A stretch of DNA of 37,022 bases from a virus: IMG/VR virus record IMGVR_UViG_3300008107_000892, positions 1 to 37,022 of that record. One strand, given 5' to 3'. This document shows, in pieces, positions 15,745 through 22,445 of the stretch (positions are counted from its first letter, which is position 1; every line of letters starts with the position of its first letter). Under the pieces are notes generated by a model that worked only from the letters and a program-made list of their open reading frames with translations, ran no database searches and had not been told where the DNA came from. A program made the translations under genes and the position numbers.

Positions 15745-15978
15745 TTAATCCTCTTCGTCGTCTTCGTCGTCTTCTTCCTCGAAACGTACAGCAATTAATT
15801 CTTCGGTAATGTAGTTTCCATTTTCGTCATACATTTCTGGATGACCAGTTGCATGTGATGAAATTGGATTAAAATATTCGTTTGCGAACCATCCAAAAAC
15901 AATACCAACTAAAAATGATAAGCCTATTAAAACAAATCCTACTGCAAATACAGTAAGCAAAAGTAATAGATTTTCCAT
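15745..15978 (-). CDS. Small membrane protein with acidic tail
   Basis: The 77-residue protein has one long hydrophobic stretch (about residues 3-33), a short polar middle with HATGHPEMYDENG, and a very acidic C-terminus (EEEDDEDDEED). Architecture suggests an inner-membrane protein with a cytoplasmic acidic tail. I do not recognise a family. It is the first gene of the RNase H group and follows a 52-residue ORF by 19 nt. Confidence 0.65.
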   Translation of the reverse strand: MENLLLLLTVFAVGFVLIGLSFLVGIVFGWFANEYFNPISSHATGHPEMYDENGNYITEELIAVRFEEEDDEDDEED

Positions 15979-15997
15979 TGATTTTTCCTTTAGAGTT

Positions 15998-16156
15998 TTA
16001 GTCTTGTATATCTTCTATGAAGATCTTGACTTCCACCCTGTAGTTTCTTTTGAAAAAGGAAACTAATTTATCGAAGTGGAAGTCAGGCTTTTGCAAGTCT
16101 TTTTTCCTCCCACTTATCATTGCTCTTACATTTTTATTTAGTAACTTTTCAGTCAT
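15998..16156 (-). CDS. Small basic protein, ATGA-coupled (52 residues)
   Basis: ATG at 16156 overlaps the TGA of the upstream 233-residue gene (ATGA). The frame runs 52 codons, MTEKLLNKNVRAMISGRKK to FIEDIQD, and stops with TAA at 15998. It fills an otherwise empty 175-nt gap. It is basic, helix-forming and lacks cysteines. No family is recognised; coupling and codon content make it a credible gene. Confidence 0.6.
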   Translation of the reverse strand: MTEKLLNKNVRAMISGRKKDLQKPDFHFDKLVSFFKRNYRVEVKIFIEDIQD

Positions 16157-16854
16157 GTAATAACCTTGATGAGAATGTGTTTGGAAGTCATTCGTCCAGT
16201 TGGAGTCTTTGGTTTAGTAGTCAAATGATTCCCAATAGTTTCCACATTAAATTTAGTAGATGAGATTACTTCAGATAGAAACTCTTCTGGCTTCCTGAGA
16301 GTTCGGACCCAGGACTTATCAGGATCAAACCCATCTACCATAGTGCGTCGAACTGTTAGTGATCGCCCAGTGTAATAACAGAGTTCTCGCTTCTCGACAT
16401 TGTACAAGAACACATGTTTTGAACCAATGATTTCTGTTGGCGAATGTGGCTTGTAGGTATCATTTCCAAATACAAGTTCTTTGTCGTATAATGTGACGAG
16501 TCGAACTAGTTTTTCTGGAGTAACTCGACGTTTCTTACGAGTAATCTTTTTAGCACTTTTGTATGCATAAAGATCATCTACAATCTGATTGAGGAGTTCT
16601 TTGAAGTCACGAAGCTCTGGACGACGAAAGTTACCATAGCCTTCTTTGATTACTTCATCATCACCATCTAGTGCAATAGATAGTTCTTCAATCTGATCAG
16701 TAACAAAACTGAGTTTGTTATCTACAAAATCGTTGATCGTCCTACGATCAATATCTTGAGACTTTAGGAATTGAGTAAAGCTAGCCTTTGGCTTTTTACG
16801 AGTTACGACAAAGTTATCAATAACTGTGTCGATAAAAGCTGCGATTTCACTCAT
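16153..16854 (-). CDS. Conserved cyanophage protein of unknown function
   Basis: The 233-residue protein is soluble and basic. The N-terminal half is helical (FTQFLKSQDIDRRTINDFVD), the middle carries KITRKKRRVTPEKLVRLVTL, and the C-terminal half is beta-rich (GSKHVFLYNVEKRELCYYTG). The basic linker suggests nucleic-acid contact, which is inference. It is coupled by ATGA to glutaredoxin upstream (16854/16851) and to the 52-residue ORF downstream, forming a three-gene unit from the promoter at 17109-17137. Confidence 0.65.
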   Translation of the reverse strand: MSEIAAFIDTVIDNFVVTRKKPKASFTQFLKSQDIDRRTINDFVDNKLSFVTDQIEELSIALDGDDEVIKEGYGNFRRPELRDFKELLNQIVDDLYAYKSAKKITRKKRRVTPEKLVRLVTLYDKELVFGNDTYKPHSPTEIIGSKHVFLYNVEKRELCYYTGRSLTVRRTMVDGFDPDKSWVRTLRKPEEFLSEVISSTKFNVETIGNHLTTKPKTPTGRMTSKHILIKVIT

Positions 16855-17087
16855 AGTAGATTGTTTTCCTTTAGGTATTGAATGGTATCAGAAGCTCCAC
16901 CGATTAGCTTGTCGCCAATAACAACTCGTGGAAAGGTGGAACCTTCTCCAAATTCTTGAATAAAGTTTACTCTAGTAAAATCAGTATCTAGTTTGTACTC
17001 GACAAATTGAACCTCAAGTAGCTCAAAAACTTTTTTAACCTTTTCGCAATAGGGACAATTTTCTTTGCTGTAAATCGTGACTTTCAT
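16851..17087 (-). CDS. grx: Glutaredoxin
   Basis: The 78-residue protein has the dithiol motif CPYC (residues 11-14), the cis-proline segment TFPRVVIG (about 52-59) and GGASD, the glutathione-binding signature. It probably supplies electrons to the phage ribonucleotide reductase (nrdA/nrdB in this window), as T4 NrdC does. It is the first gene after a terminator-promoter module. Confidence 0.92.
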   Translation of the reverse strand: MKVTIYSKENCPYCEKVKKVFELLEVQFVEYKLDTDFTRVNFIQEFGEGSTFPRVVIGDKLIGGASDTIQYLKENNLL

Positions 17088-17108
17088 AGGACCTTGGTTT
17101 GCCTTCGT

Positions 17109-17137
17109 AGTATAGCAGAAAAAAGGAGGGCTGTCAA
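17109..17137 (-). promoter_or_regulatory. Sigma70-type promoter for grx, overlapping a terminator
   Basis: TTGACA (17137-17132, followed by G), 17-nt spacer, TATACT (17114-17109). The -35 sits across the loop of the terminator hairpin at 17125-17144, and the hairpin's 3' arm and T-run form the spacer. Confidence 0.75.
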
Positions 17138-17144
17138 GCCCTCC
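17125..17144 (-). terminator. Intrinsic terminator upstream of grx
   Basis: GGAGGGCT pairs with AGCCCTCC across a 4-nt loop, followed on the minus strand by TTTTTT. It ends the small operon 17151-17694 and shares its DNA with the grx promoter. Confidence 0.85.
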
Positions 17145-17150
17145 AGAAAA

Positions 17151-17306
17151 TTAAAATTTCTTAAACATCCATAGAAATTTGATGTATCGCAATTGCAAAT
17201 ATACTAGAAAATGGTTTACCTTTATGGCAATCCAATCTAATACATTTGGATCGCTAACGCAAACATAAATAAACACTGTTGCGAATAGTAAAAAGTATAA
17301 TTGCAT
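17151..17306 (-). CDS. Small membrane protein (51 residues)
   Basis: ATG at 17306 shares a base with the upstream stop (TAATG), and the frame ends with TAA at 17151, just before the terminator. The sequence starts MQLYFLLFATVFIYVCVSD, a single transmembrane helix, followed by a second amphipathic/hydrophobic segment and a basic end (LWMFKKF). It has no recognised family. Coupling and the terminator right after it support a real gene. Confidence 0.6.
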   Translation of the reverse strand: MQLYFLLFATVFIYVCVSDPNVLDWIAIKVNHFLVYLQLRYIKFLWMFKKF

Positions 17307-17491
17307 TATACTAGTGAATCATCTGTAGTGACATTTTCTGGTCGATCAAAGTAACCATTTTCCATAGCTTCTGTTAGAAGTTCTGTAATGTATTGGTCTA
17401 CTGAGATACCTTTTTCTTCCGCCAGGATGTGAGCAATGGCAGCAGTCTTATCATCTAGTTCAATTTCAATCTGTTCATTTTCAGTAGTCAT
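17306..17491 (-). CDS. Ribbon-helix-helix-like small protein
   Basis: The 61-residue protein has a short strand (IEIELDDK) followed by two helices (AAIAHILAEEKG, SVDQYITELLTEAMEN), the layout of ribbon-helix-helix DNA-binding proteins. It is acidic, which is unusual for a repressor. Assignment rests on pattern only. ATG overlaps the upstream stop (ATGA, 17491/17488), and the gene lies in a three-gene operon with a zinc-finger-like protein and a membrane peptide. Confidence 0.5.
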   Translation of the reverse strand: MTTENEQIEIELDDKTAAIAHILAEEKGISVDQYITELLTEAMENGYFDRPENVTTDDSLV

Positions 17492-17694
17492 GATGGGAAA
17501 TTAAAATAAGGGTTTTCATCGTATCCTGGGGGATAGCTTGCTTCTTCATCATAGCATGGATTTGCACAGGGAGCATCAACTTTACGATACTGACATACTC
17601 GCTTTGCTAGATACTCTAAATCTCCTGGCTTCCCAAAAGAAAATTTAGCAACACCATCTTCAATAATAACACCACACGCAGGACATTGTTTCAT
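17488..17694 (-). CDS. Small zinc-ribbon-like protein
   Basis: From ATG at 17694 (MKQCPACGV) it is 68 residues, with CPAC at the N-terminus and C..C-type pairs near ANPCYD and VCQYR, enough for a zinc site. The C-terminus is Pro/Tyr/Glu-rich. A TTG start 5 codons upstream is possible. Function unknown. It leads the operon with the ribbon-helix-helix-like protein. Confidence 0.6.
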   Translation of the reverse strand: MKQCPACGVIIEDGVAKFSFGKPGDLEYLAKRVCQYRKVDAPCANPCYDEEASYPPGYDENPYFNFPS

Positions 17695-17717
17695 ATGCAC
17701 CCCGATCAATAGTGATA

Positions 17718-17873
17718 CTATTTAGTCTCAGGGTGATATTTGTGCTTTAATTCGTTGACAATCATAACAGATTTTTTTAATCCGAGAGCATATTCATTAT
17801 GCCCATGTTTAATTGAAATCTGTATGCTGTGTTGGATCCGTTCATAAAATTCTTTGTAGAATTGTTCGCTCAT
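17718..17873 (-). CDS. Small His/Lys-rich protein (51 residues)
   Basis: From ATG at 17873 (MSEQFYKEFYERI) it is a 51-residue helical protein with HGHNEYALGLKKS and HKYHPETK. The open frame extends upstream through tRNA-Ser, but that part is tRNA sequence and is excluded. It lies 17 nt downstream of the tRNA, so it is probably on the same transcript. No family is recognised. Confidence 0.55.
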   Translation of the reverse strand: MSEQFYKEFYERIQHSIQISIKHGHNEYALGLKKSVMIVNELKHKYHPETK

Positions 17874-17890
17874 AAAATAATAACGGACAG

Positions 17891-17973
17891 CGGAGAGAAC
17901 AGGAATCGAACCTGCGAAGCTTTTACACCCAGCCGCTTTCAAGGCGGTGTCCTCGACCAACCGGACTCTCTCC
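17891..17973 (-). tRNA. tRNA-Ser (anticodon TGA)
   Basis: The acceptor stem GGAGAGA pairs with TCTCTCC, the anticodon arm is CCGC-CTTGAAA-GCGG, there is a long variable arm as in class II tRNAs, and the T-loop is TTCGATT. Length 83 nt; discriminator G; no encoded CCA. Confidence 0.95.
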
Positions 17974-18007
17974 AAAAAAGTAACCTTACGGTTACATATT
18001 ATATATA

Positions 18008-18160
18008 TCAAAGATTATTAAGTTGTCTTAGTTGCTGTAGATCTTGTTGAATTTCTGCAGGACTTTTGATTTTGTCTTCATTCAGACTAAGTTCTGGAGT
18101 TAGTACGGTTTCTTCTTCCTCTACAACAGAGGATTCAATGTCAATGATTTGATCTTCCAT
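18008..18160 (-). CDS. Small acidic protein (50 residues)
   Basis: ATG at 18160 opens a 50-codon frame (MEDQIIDIES to QLRQLNNL) ending with TGA at 18008, 34 nt before tRNA-Ser. It has an acidic run VVEEEET and a predicted C-terminal helix rich in Gln and Leu. It fills a 180-nt gap. No family recognised. Confidence 0.5.
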   Translation of the reverse strand: MEDQIIDIESSVVEEEETVLTPELSLNEDKIKSPAEIQQDLQQLRQLNNL

Positions 18161-18187
18161 ATGATTGTAATAGTAAAATTTTAGTTA

Positions 18188-18586
18188 TCAATTTATATAT
18201 CTGACATCATCTACATACCCAGCATTGATTGCATTTTGTATCATCATGTCAGATGAACTTCCGGGGGTAGGTTTAGCAGAAAAATAAACTACAAAATATG
18301 CATCAGGATTGACTGCTTTCAATAAAGCACCATTTGCTATAGCTTTTTTAACGCTATCGGTACGTTGGGCTCCTGGACGCTTTTTATGTCCAGAAAGTCC
18401 ACCTTTTGCTTCGATGTATTCAGTAATTAACCCATCTGTTGCAACAAAGTCTACATCAATTCCAATTGAACTAAATTTAAAATTTCTATGTACAATTTGT
18501 TTCATGGAATCTTTTAGATGCTTCTCTACCAAAGATTCAAATAACATTCCTGTTTGTTTACTTGTTGATTGAAAATTTTGACTCAT
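18188..18586 (-). CDS. Putative PD-(D/E)XK nuclease
   Basis: The 132-residue protein has a nuclease-fold pattern: GMLFESLVEKHL (helix with Glu, about 13-24), GIDVDFVATDG (Asp, about 42) and EYIEAKGG (E-x-K, about 57-63). Such small proteins are common in phages and resemble restriction-endonuclease folds. The substrate is unknown. ATG at 18586 follows the T-run of the psbA terminator with no space, and a promoter at 18615-18643 overlaps the psbA stop. Confidence 0.55.
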   Translation of the reverse strand: MSQNFQSTSKQTGMLFESLVEKHLKDSMKQIVHRNFKFSSIGIDVDFVATDGLITEYIEAKGGLSGHKKRPGAQRTDSVKKAIANGALLKAVNPDAYFVVYFSAKPTPGSSSDMMIQNAINAGYVDDVRYIN

Positions 18587-18592
18587 AAAAAA

Positions 18593-18612
18593 GGGAGCCT
18601 AGTGAGGCTCCC
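18593..18612 (-). terminator. Intrinsic terminator downstream of psbA
   Basis: GGGAGCCT pairs with AGGCTCCC across a 4-nt loop and is followed by TTTTTT on the minus strand. The T-run touches the ATG of the next gene. Confidence 0.85.
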
Positions 18613-18614
18613 AT

Positions 18615-19681
<1,067 letters not shown>

Positions 19682-19743
19682 AGTTTTAAAAGTTCGTAAT
19701 TAGTTATAAATGTTATGTGAAGAAACGTAACGTCCCTTCGACT

Positions 19744-19777
19744 TATTTATAGTACCATGGTTTCCAGTGCTTGTCAA
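19744..19777 (-). promoter_or_regulatory. Composite psbA promoter: sigma70-type plus late box
   Basis: TTGACA (19777-19772), 17-nt spacer, TACTAT (19754-19749). The -10 overlaps a T4-type late box TATAAATA (19751-19744), so psbA could be transcribed both early and late. Confidence 0.7.
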
Positions 19778-19787
19778 GGGGTCTAGG

Positions 19788-19794
19788 ATAAATA
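19788..19794 (+). promoter_or_regulatory. Late-type box for the plus-strand trio
   Basis: ATAAATA lies 16 nt upstream of the ATG at 19811 and back to back with the psbA promoter. Confidence 0.5.
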
Positions 19795-19810
19795 CATATA
19801 AACTGTTCTT

Positions 19811-20011
19811 ATGAATGAGAGAAGAACATTTAATACTCCCATTAGGGAGCCTTGGAATGCCCCAATCCATAATATGCTAAAAGCAATAGACAATCATACT
19901 AGATTGTATATGCAGACAGGTGATATCTGGCACGAACAAAAAGCAAATCAACTCAGGCAATATCTGCACGAGTTAAAAACTTGGATACACAAAGAGGAAC
20001 ACCATGAATGA
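19811..20011 (+). CDS. Small protein of unknown function, plus strand (66 residues)
   Basis: The 66-residue hydrophilic protein is helical (MLKAIDNHTRLYMQ, KANQLRQYLHELKTWIHKEE) with a His/Glu-rich end. It is the first of three overlapping plus-strand genes in a minus-strand region, divergent from psbA. Its stop overlaps the next ATG by 8 nt. Not recognised. Confidence 0.6.
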   Translation: MNERRTFNTPIREPWNAPIHNMLKAIDNHTRLYMQTGDIWHEQKANQLRQYLHELKTWIHKEEHHE

Positions 20012-20120
20012 TTTTCCCTGGGGAGTTGCAATAGGACTTGGTATAGTTCTATCAGGAACTTTGGGTTGTATAGTTTATATTATGATGTTGGACTATCTAG
20101 AAAGTAATGAAAAACATTAG
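20004..20120 (+). CDS. Single-span membrane peptide (38 residues)
   Basis: ATG at 20004 opens 38 codons, MNDFPWGVAIGLGIV to YLESNEKH, with one transmembrane helix (about 7-28) and a charged end, stopping with TAG at 20118. Start and stop overlap the flanking genes. Its size resembles small thylakoid subunits, but I cannot match it to a named one. Confidence 0.6.
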   Translation: MNDFPWGVAIGLGIVLSGTLGCIVYIMMLDYLESNEKH

Positions 20121-20367
20121 TGCATTTACAGTAGTCAGGTTAGTAATCCTTGCATGGTCTGCAGTATTACTGACGTTTGGTTATATGGATTACCTAAAAA
20201 AAATGGATGCCACTTTCATAGCATCCATCTTTACATCTACATTAGCAACCTTTGGAGTGGATGCAGCAAATAAAAAATCAAAGACCAGCTTTGATAAATC
20301 TGTAGATTGTGATGCCTGCAGATCCAAGAGTAGCAAAGAGAGCACCCAAACTACTGAAGAAACTTGA
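20107..20367 (+). CDS. Small membrane protein, possibly holin-like
   Basis: The 86-residue protein has two hydrophobic segments (about 8-26 and 37-52) and a polar Lys/Ser/Thr-rich C-terminus with CDAC. Two spans plus a charged tail fit a holin, and a GH24 lysozyme lies within 1 kb on the other strand, but this is only suggestive. The last 90 nt overlap the 3' end of the convergent minus-strand gene. Confidence 0.55.
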   Translation: MKNISAFTVVRLVILAWSAVLLTFGYMDYLKKMDATFIASIFTSTLATFGVDAANKKSKTSFDKSVDCDACRSKSSKESTQTTEET

Positions 20368-21057
20368 TACTTGTTCCTCTAAAGGTTTTTTCTCCATGTG
20401 GAATAGATCTCGGTTTTCGTAAACCCATTTCCACATAGGCACTCTCATATCCTCTGGAACCATTGGGTCAATCCAAGAGCTGACTTCATTCTCTCTATCA
20501 TCCACAAGAATGCCTTTACTATTGTATGAGCGAATTCTTTGAATGTTATATTCACCTGTATAATCTACACGTTTGTTAGCAATCTCATCGGCAACCCAGA
20601 AATCTACATCTGCTTGTATTCTTTCCCAATGTGTTCTCATAAAGGTAACGTCTAATTCAACATCACCATTTTCTGCTCTATAAGGATGTGATACACCATT
20701 AACACAAACTTGTAGTTTGCCTGGATGTAATTTGCTTTTGGTAGGAAACTCTTGGCACAATAATGGTTTAGGCATCATCCAAGATGTTTTTGTCATCACA
20801 ACATAGGGAATAGCAATAGACAAAGTTACTGGTATTCCCCATAAAAGTATTCTTTTTCTGTGCCCATTGATTAGTGATTGGGCGGCTTCACCAAGGTCTT
20901 TTGTTTTAGCAGCATGGATTACCAAAAGATTACGAAATGATTGTAGTCTTCTACGAAATCCACTGTCATATTCCGAAGCTTCAGCAACAAGTATCATCTT
21001 ATCCAGCTTCTGTAACAAGACCACATGATCTGTGTTGTTACATTGCTCGGCAGGCAT
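20278..21057 (-). CDS. Membrane protein of unknown function next to lysozyme
   Basis: The 259-residue protein has a cytoplasmic helical N-terminus (about 1-70), a transmembrane helix (ILLWGIPVTLSIAIPYVVM, about 71-90), a large soluble domain (about 95-225) with two cysteines (LLCQEF, QVCVNG) and a second hydrophobic segment at the C-terminus (FFSSLGALFATLGSAGITIY). The topology suggests a periplasmic middle domain. It is minus-strand, directly after the lysozyme gene. No family recognised; a role in lysis or envelope contact is inferred from position only. Confidence 0.6.
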   Translation of the reverse strand: MPAEQCNNTDHVVLLQKLDKMILVAEASEYDSGFRRRLQSFRNLLVIHAAKTKDLGEAAQSLINGHRKRILLWGIPVTLSIAIPYVVMTKTSWMMPKPLLCQEFPTKSKLHPGKLQVCVNGVSHPYRAENGDVELDVTFMRTHWERIQADVDFWVADEIANKRVDYTGEYNIQRIRSYNSKGILVDDRENEVSSWIDPMVPEDMRVPMWKWVYENRDLFHMEKKPLEEQVSSFFSSLGALFATLGSAGITIYRFIKAGL

Positions 21058-21085
21058 TAGTTTATTATAGAGATTTATTAACTAT

Positions 21086-21718
21086 TTATTTAAGTTTAGC
21101 TAATCCTTTATCCCATAAGGCACCTTCAGCTCTGCGTCTACGTGCAAGACCTTTCTCTACACTGGAGCCTGGGTTACGATAACGATAAAGTGACTCTGGC
21201 ACCATATGCCAAGACTTGTCCTTTAATACTTTAGTGATTGTAGTAAATCCATCCGAACCATAGAAGTTAGCTCCAAGATTATATGCAAATGAAAGTAATG
21301 CTCCTCGCATCTCATCATTCATTTCATTCCAGTATGGAATCTTGGTAAGTGGTGGTAGGAATTGATTGCGAATCTGGTATTCTAAAAGTTGATCTGCTTG
21401 CTGTAGCGTGATCTTATCAGTAATTTTGAATGGATTTCCATTCATGTTCTTGGTGCTTCCCCAGCCAATAGTGATAGGAAGTCCACCAGTATGTGGATCA
21501 TAATAAGCTGTTAATGCACACCCTTCAAACTGTTTAATTAATTCAACACCACACTGAGGAACTACAGATGTGTTGGGCTGGGCATACTGATTTCTAAATT
21601 TTTTAGCAAATTCTTCTAGTATTTCTGGTGAAGTATTTTGCTGAAGGTACTCCCATGCATCCATCTGATGCATGTAACCTTCGGTGTGTTTCGCTGCATC
21701 TGTTAATTTTATAGACAT
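21086..21718 (-). CDS. Phage lysozyme, GH24 family (endolysin)
   Basis: The 210-residue protein from ATG at 21718 has the GH24 core: the catalytic triad pattern E-8-D-5-T appears as FEGCALTAYYDPHTGGLPITIGWGST (about residues 82-107, split here by family spacing), then LLSFAYNLG and a C-terminal GLARRRRAEGALW helix. These enzymes cut the glycan strands of peptidoglycan. The first 75 residues are an extra helical region with no signal peptide or SAR helix visible, so release would need a holin. The ATG follows a terminator T-run with no gap. Confidence 0.88.
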   Translation of the reverse strand: MSIKLTDAAKHTEGYMHQMDAWEYLQQNTSPEILEEFAKKFRNQYAQPNTSVVPQCGVELIKQFEGCALTAYYDPHTGGLPITIGWGSTKNMNGNPFKITDKITLQQADQLLEYQIRNQFLPPLTKIPYWNEMNDEMRGALLSFAYNLGANFYGSDGFTTITKVLKDKSWHMVPESLYRYRNPGSSVEKGLARRRRAEGALWDKGLAKLK

Positions 21719-21743
21719 AAAAAAAGGAGGTATTGAACCTCCT
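21719..21743 (-). terminator. Intrinsic terminator between hli and lysozyme
   Basis: AGGAGGT pairs with ACCTCCT (loop ATTGA on the plus strand) and is followed by TTTTTTT on the minus strand. The T-run runs straight into the lysozyme ATG. Confidence 0.8.
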
Positions 21744-21752
21744 ATATTTATT

Positions 21753-21872
21753 TCAAAGAATTCCAGGAATGATTTGACCAGTGGTGAGATATGTCCCCAC
21801 TGCAATTACAAATCCTAGCATTGCAAGACGACCATTGAGAGTTTCTGCTTCAGGGGTAAATCCAAATTTCAT
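21753..21872 (-). CDS. hli: High-light-inducible protein (39 residues)
   Basis: ATG at 21872, with AGGAG upstream, opens MKFGFTPEAETLNGRLAMLG, followed by a hydrophobic helix with TTGQIIPGIL, and a TGA at 21753. The ExxNGRxAMxG motif is the chlorophyll-binding signature of Hli/LHC-type proteins. Cyanophage Hli proteins are thought to protect photosystems during infection. It is the last gene of the hli-peptide-ferredoxin-hli operon. Confidence 0.92.
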   Translation of the reverse strand: MKFGFTPEAETLNGRLAMLGFVIAVGTYLTTGQIIPGIL

Positions 21873-21887
21873 TTTAGTTCTCCTAAA

Positions 21888-22094
21888 TTAAAGGTTTTCT
21901 TCTTGTTCGGTTAAAATCACACAATCACTAGTGGGATATGCAACACAAGTTAGCACCCAACCAGCTTCAAGTTGTTCATCATCAAGGAATGATTGCTCTT
22001 CGTTGTCTACTGTACCGCTAATGAGTTTGTCTTCAGCACATTGAATAGTTTGTTCAGTGCCATCAGGGGATTGAAGAGTAATAGTGTAAGCCAT
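21888..22094 (-). CDS. petF: Plant-type 2Fe-2S ferredoxin with internal in-frame deletion
   Basis: The 68-residue product aligns at both ends with petF ferredoxins: [19 protein letters not shown], then [20 protein letters not shown] and [12 protein letters not shown]. Between D22 and K23 about 28-29 residues of the usual ~97 are absent, including the CxxxxCxxC loop with three of the four cluster ligands; only the Cys in LTCVAYP remains. It cannot bind a normal 2Fe-2S cluster. Phage ferredoxins feed electrons to reductases such as those for bilin synthesis. The junction is near 22028. Start overlaps the upstream peptide's stop (TGATG). Either decayed or misassembled. Confidence 0.9.
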   Translation of the reverse strand: MAYTITLQSPDGTEQTIQCAEDKLISGTVDNEEQSFLDDEQLEAGWVLTCVAYPTSDCVILTEQEENL

Positions 22095-22180
22095 CAGTAT
22101 GTTTTAGAAAGTTGATTTACAGAATGTGCAAGTAGTACAAAAAATGCAATACTTGTTACGGTGAAAATTAGTGCGGTCAT
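22094..22180 (-). CDS. 28-residue membrane peptide in the hli operon
   Basis: ATG at 22180 directly follows the hli TAA (TAAATG). The 28 codons encode [20 protein letters not shown] plus a short polar tail, a single transmembrane helix, ending TGA that shares a base with the ferredoxin ATG. The tight coupling on both sides argues for translation. Its size resembles small photosystem or cytochrome subunits, but no match is recognised. Confidence 0.6.
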   Translation of the reverse strand: MTALIFTVTSIAFFVLLAHSVNQLSKTY

Positions 22181-22375
22181 TTAGAAGATCCCGAAGAAGA
22201 AATTACCTGTGACCAGATAAGAAACAAGACCAGAAACAAAACCGACCATTGCCCAGCGCCCATTGTACTTTTCCTTTACTTGATTGGGGGTATCCATACC
22301 ATAGTTTTCGTAGTACATAGTGGGTTCTTTGGCCCACATATTTTGTTGACCACGATCATTTGATGTTACAGTCAT
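22181..22375 (-). CDS. hli: High-light-inducible protein (64 residues)
   Basis: The 64-residue protein has a polar N-terminus of about 30 residues and then EKYNGRWAMVGFVSGL with a single helix ending VTGNFFFGIF, the Hli signature with its chlorophyll-binding Glu and Asn-Arg. It is the first gene of the four-gene photosynthesis operon, driven by the promoter at 22399-22427. Confidence 0.93.
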   Translation of the reverse strand: MTVTSNDRGQQNMWAKEPTMYYENYGMDTPNQVKEKYNGRWAMVGFVSGLVSYLVTGNFFFGIF

Positions 22376-22398
22376 TAGCGATTAAAAATTACAGTACC

Positions 22399-22427
22399 AG
22401 TATACATGAGAAAGGGGAGCTTGTCAA
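22399..22427 (-). promoter_or_regulatory. Sigma70-type promoter of the hli operon, nested in a hairpin
   Basis: TTGACA (22427-22422), 17-nt spacer, TATACT (22404-22399). The -35 lies in the loop of the hairpin at 22414-22433, the same layout as at grx. Confidence 0.75.
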
Positions 22428-22433
22428 CTCCCC
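22414..22433 (-). terminator. Hairpin terminator downstream of the porin gene
   Basis: GGGGAG pairs with CTCCCC; the minus-strand tail is TTTCTC, a weak T-run. It lies 13 nt after the porin stop. Confidence 0.65.
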
Positions 22434-22445
22434 ATTGTCAGAAAA

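Noticed and set aside
18309-18572. Plus-strand 87-codon frame opposite the nuclease-like gene
   Set aside because: The minus-strand protein has a recognisable fold pattern; the plus frame has none.
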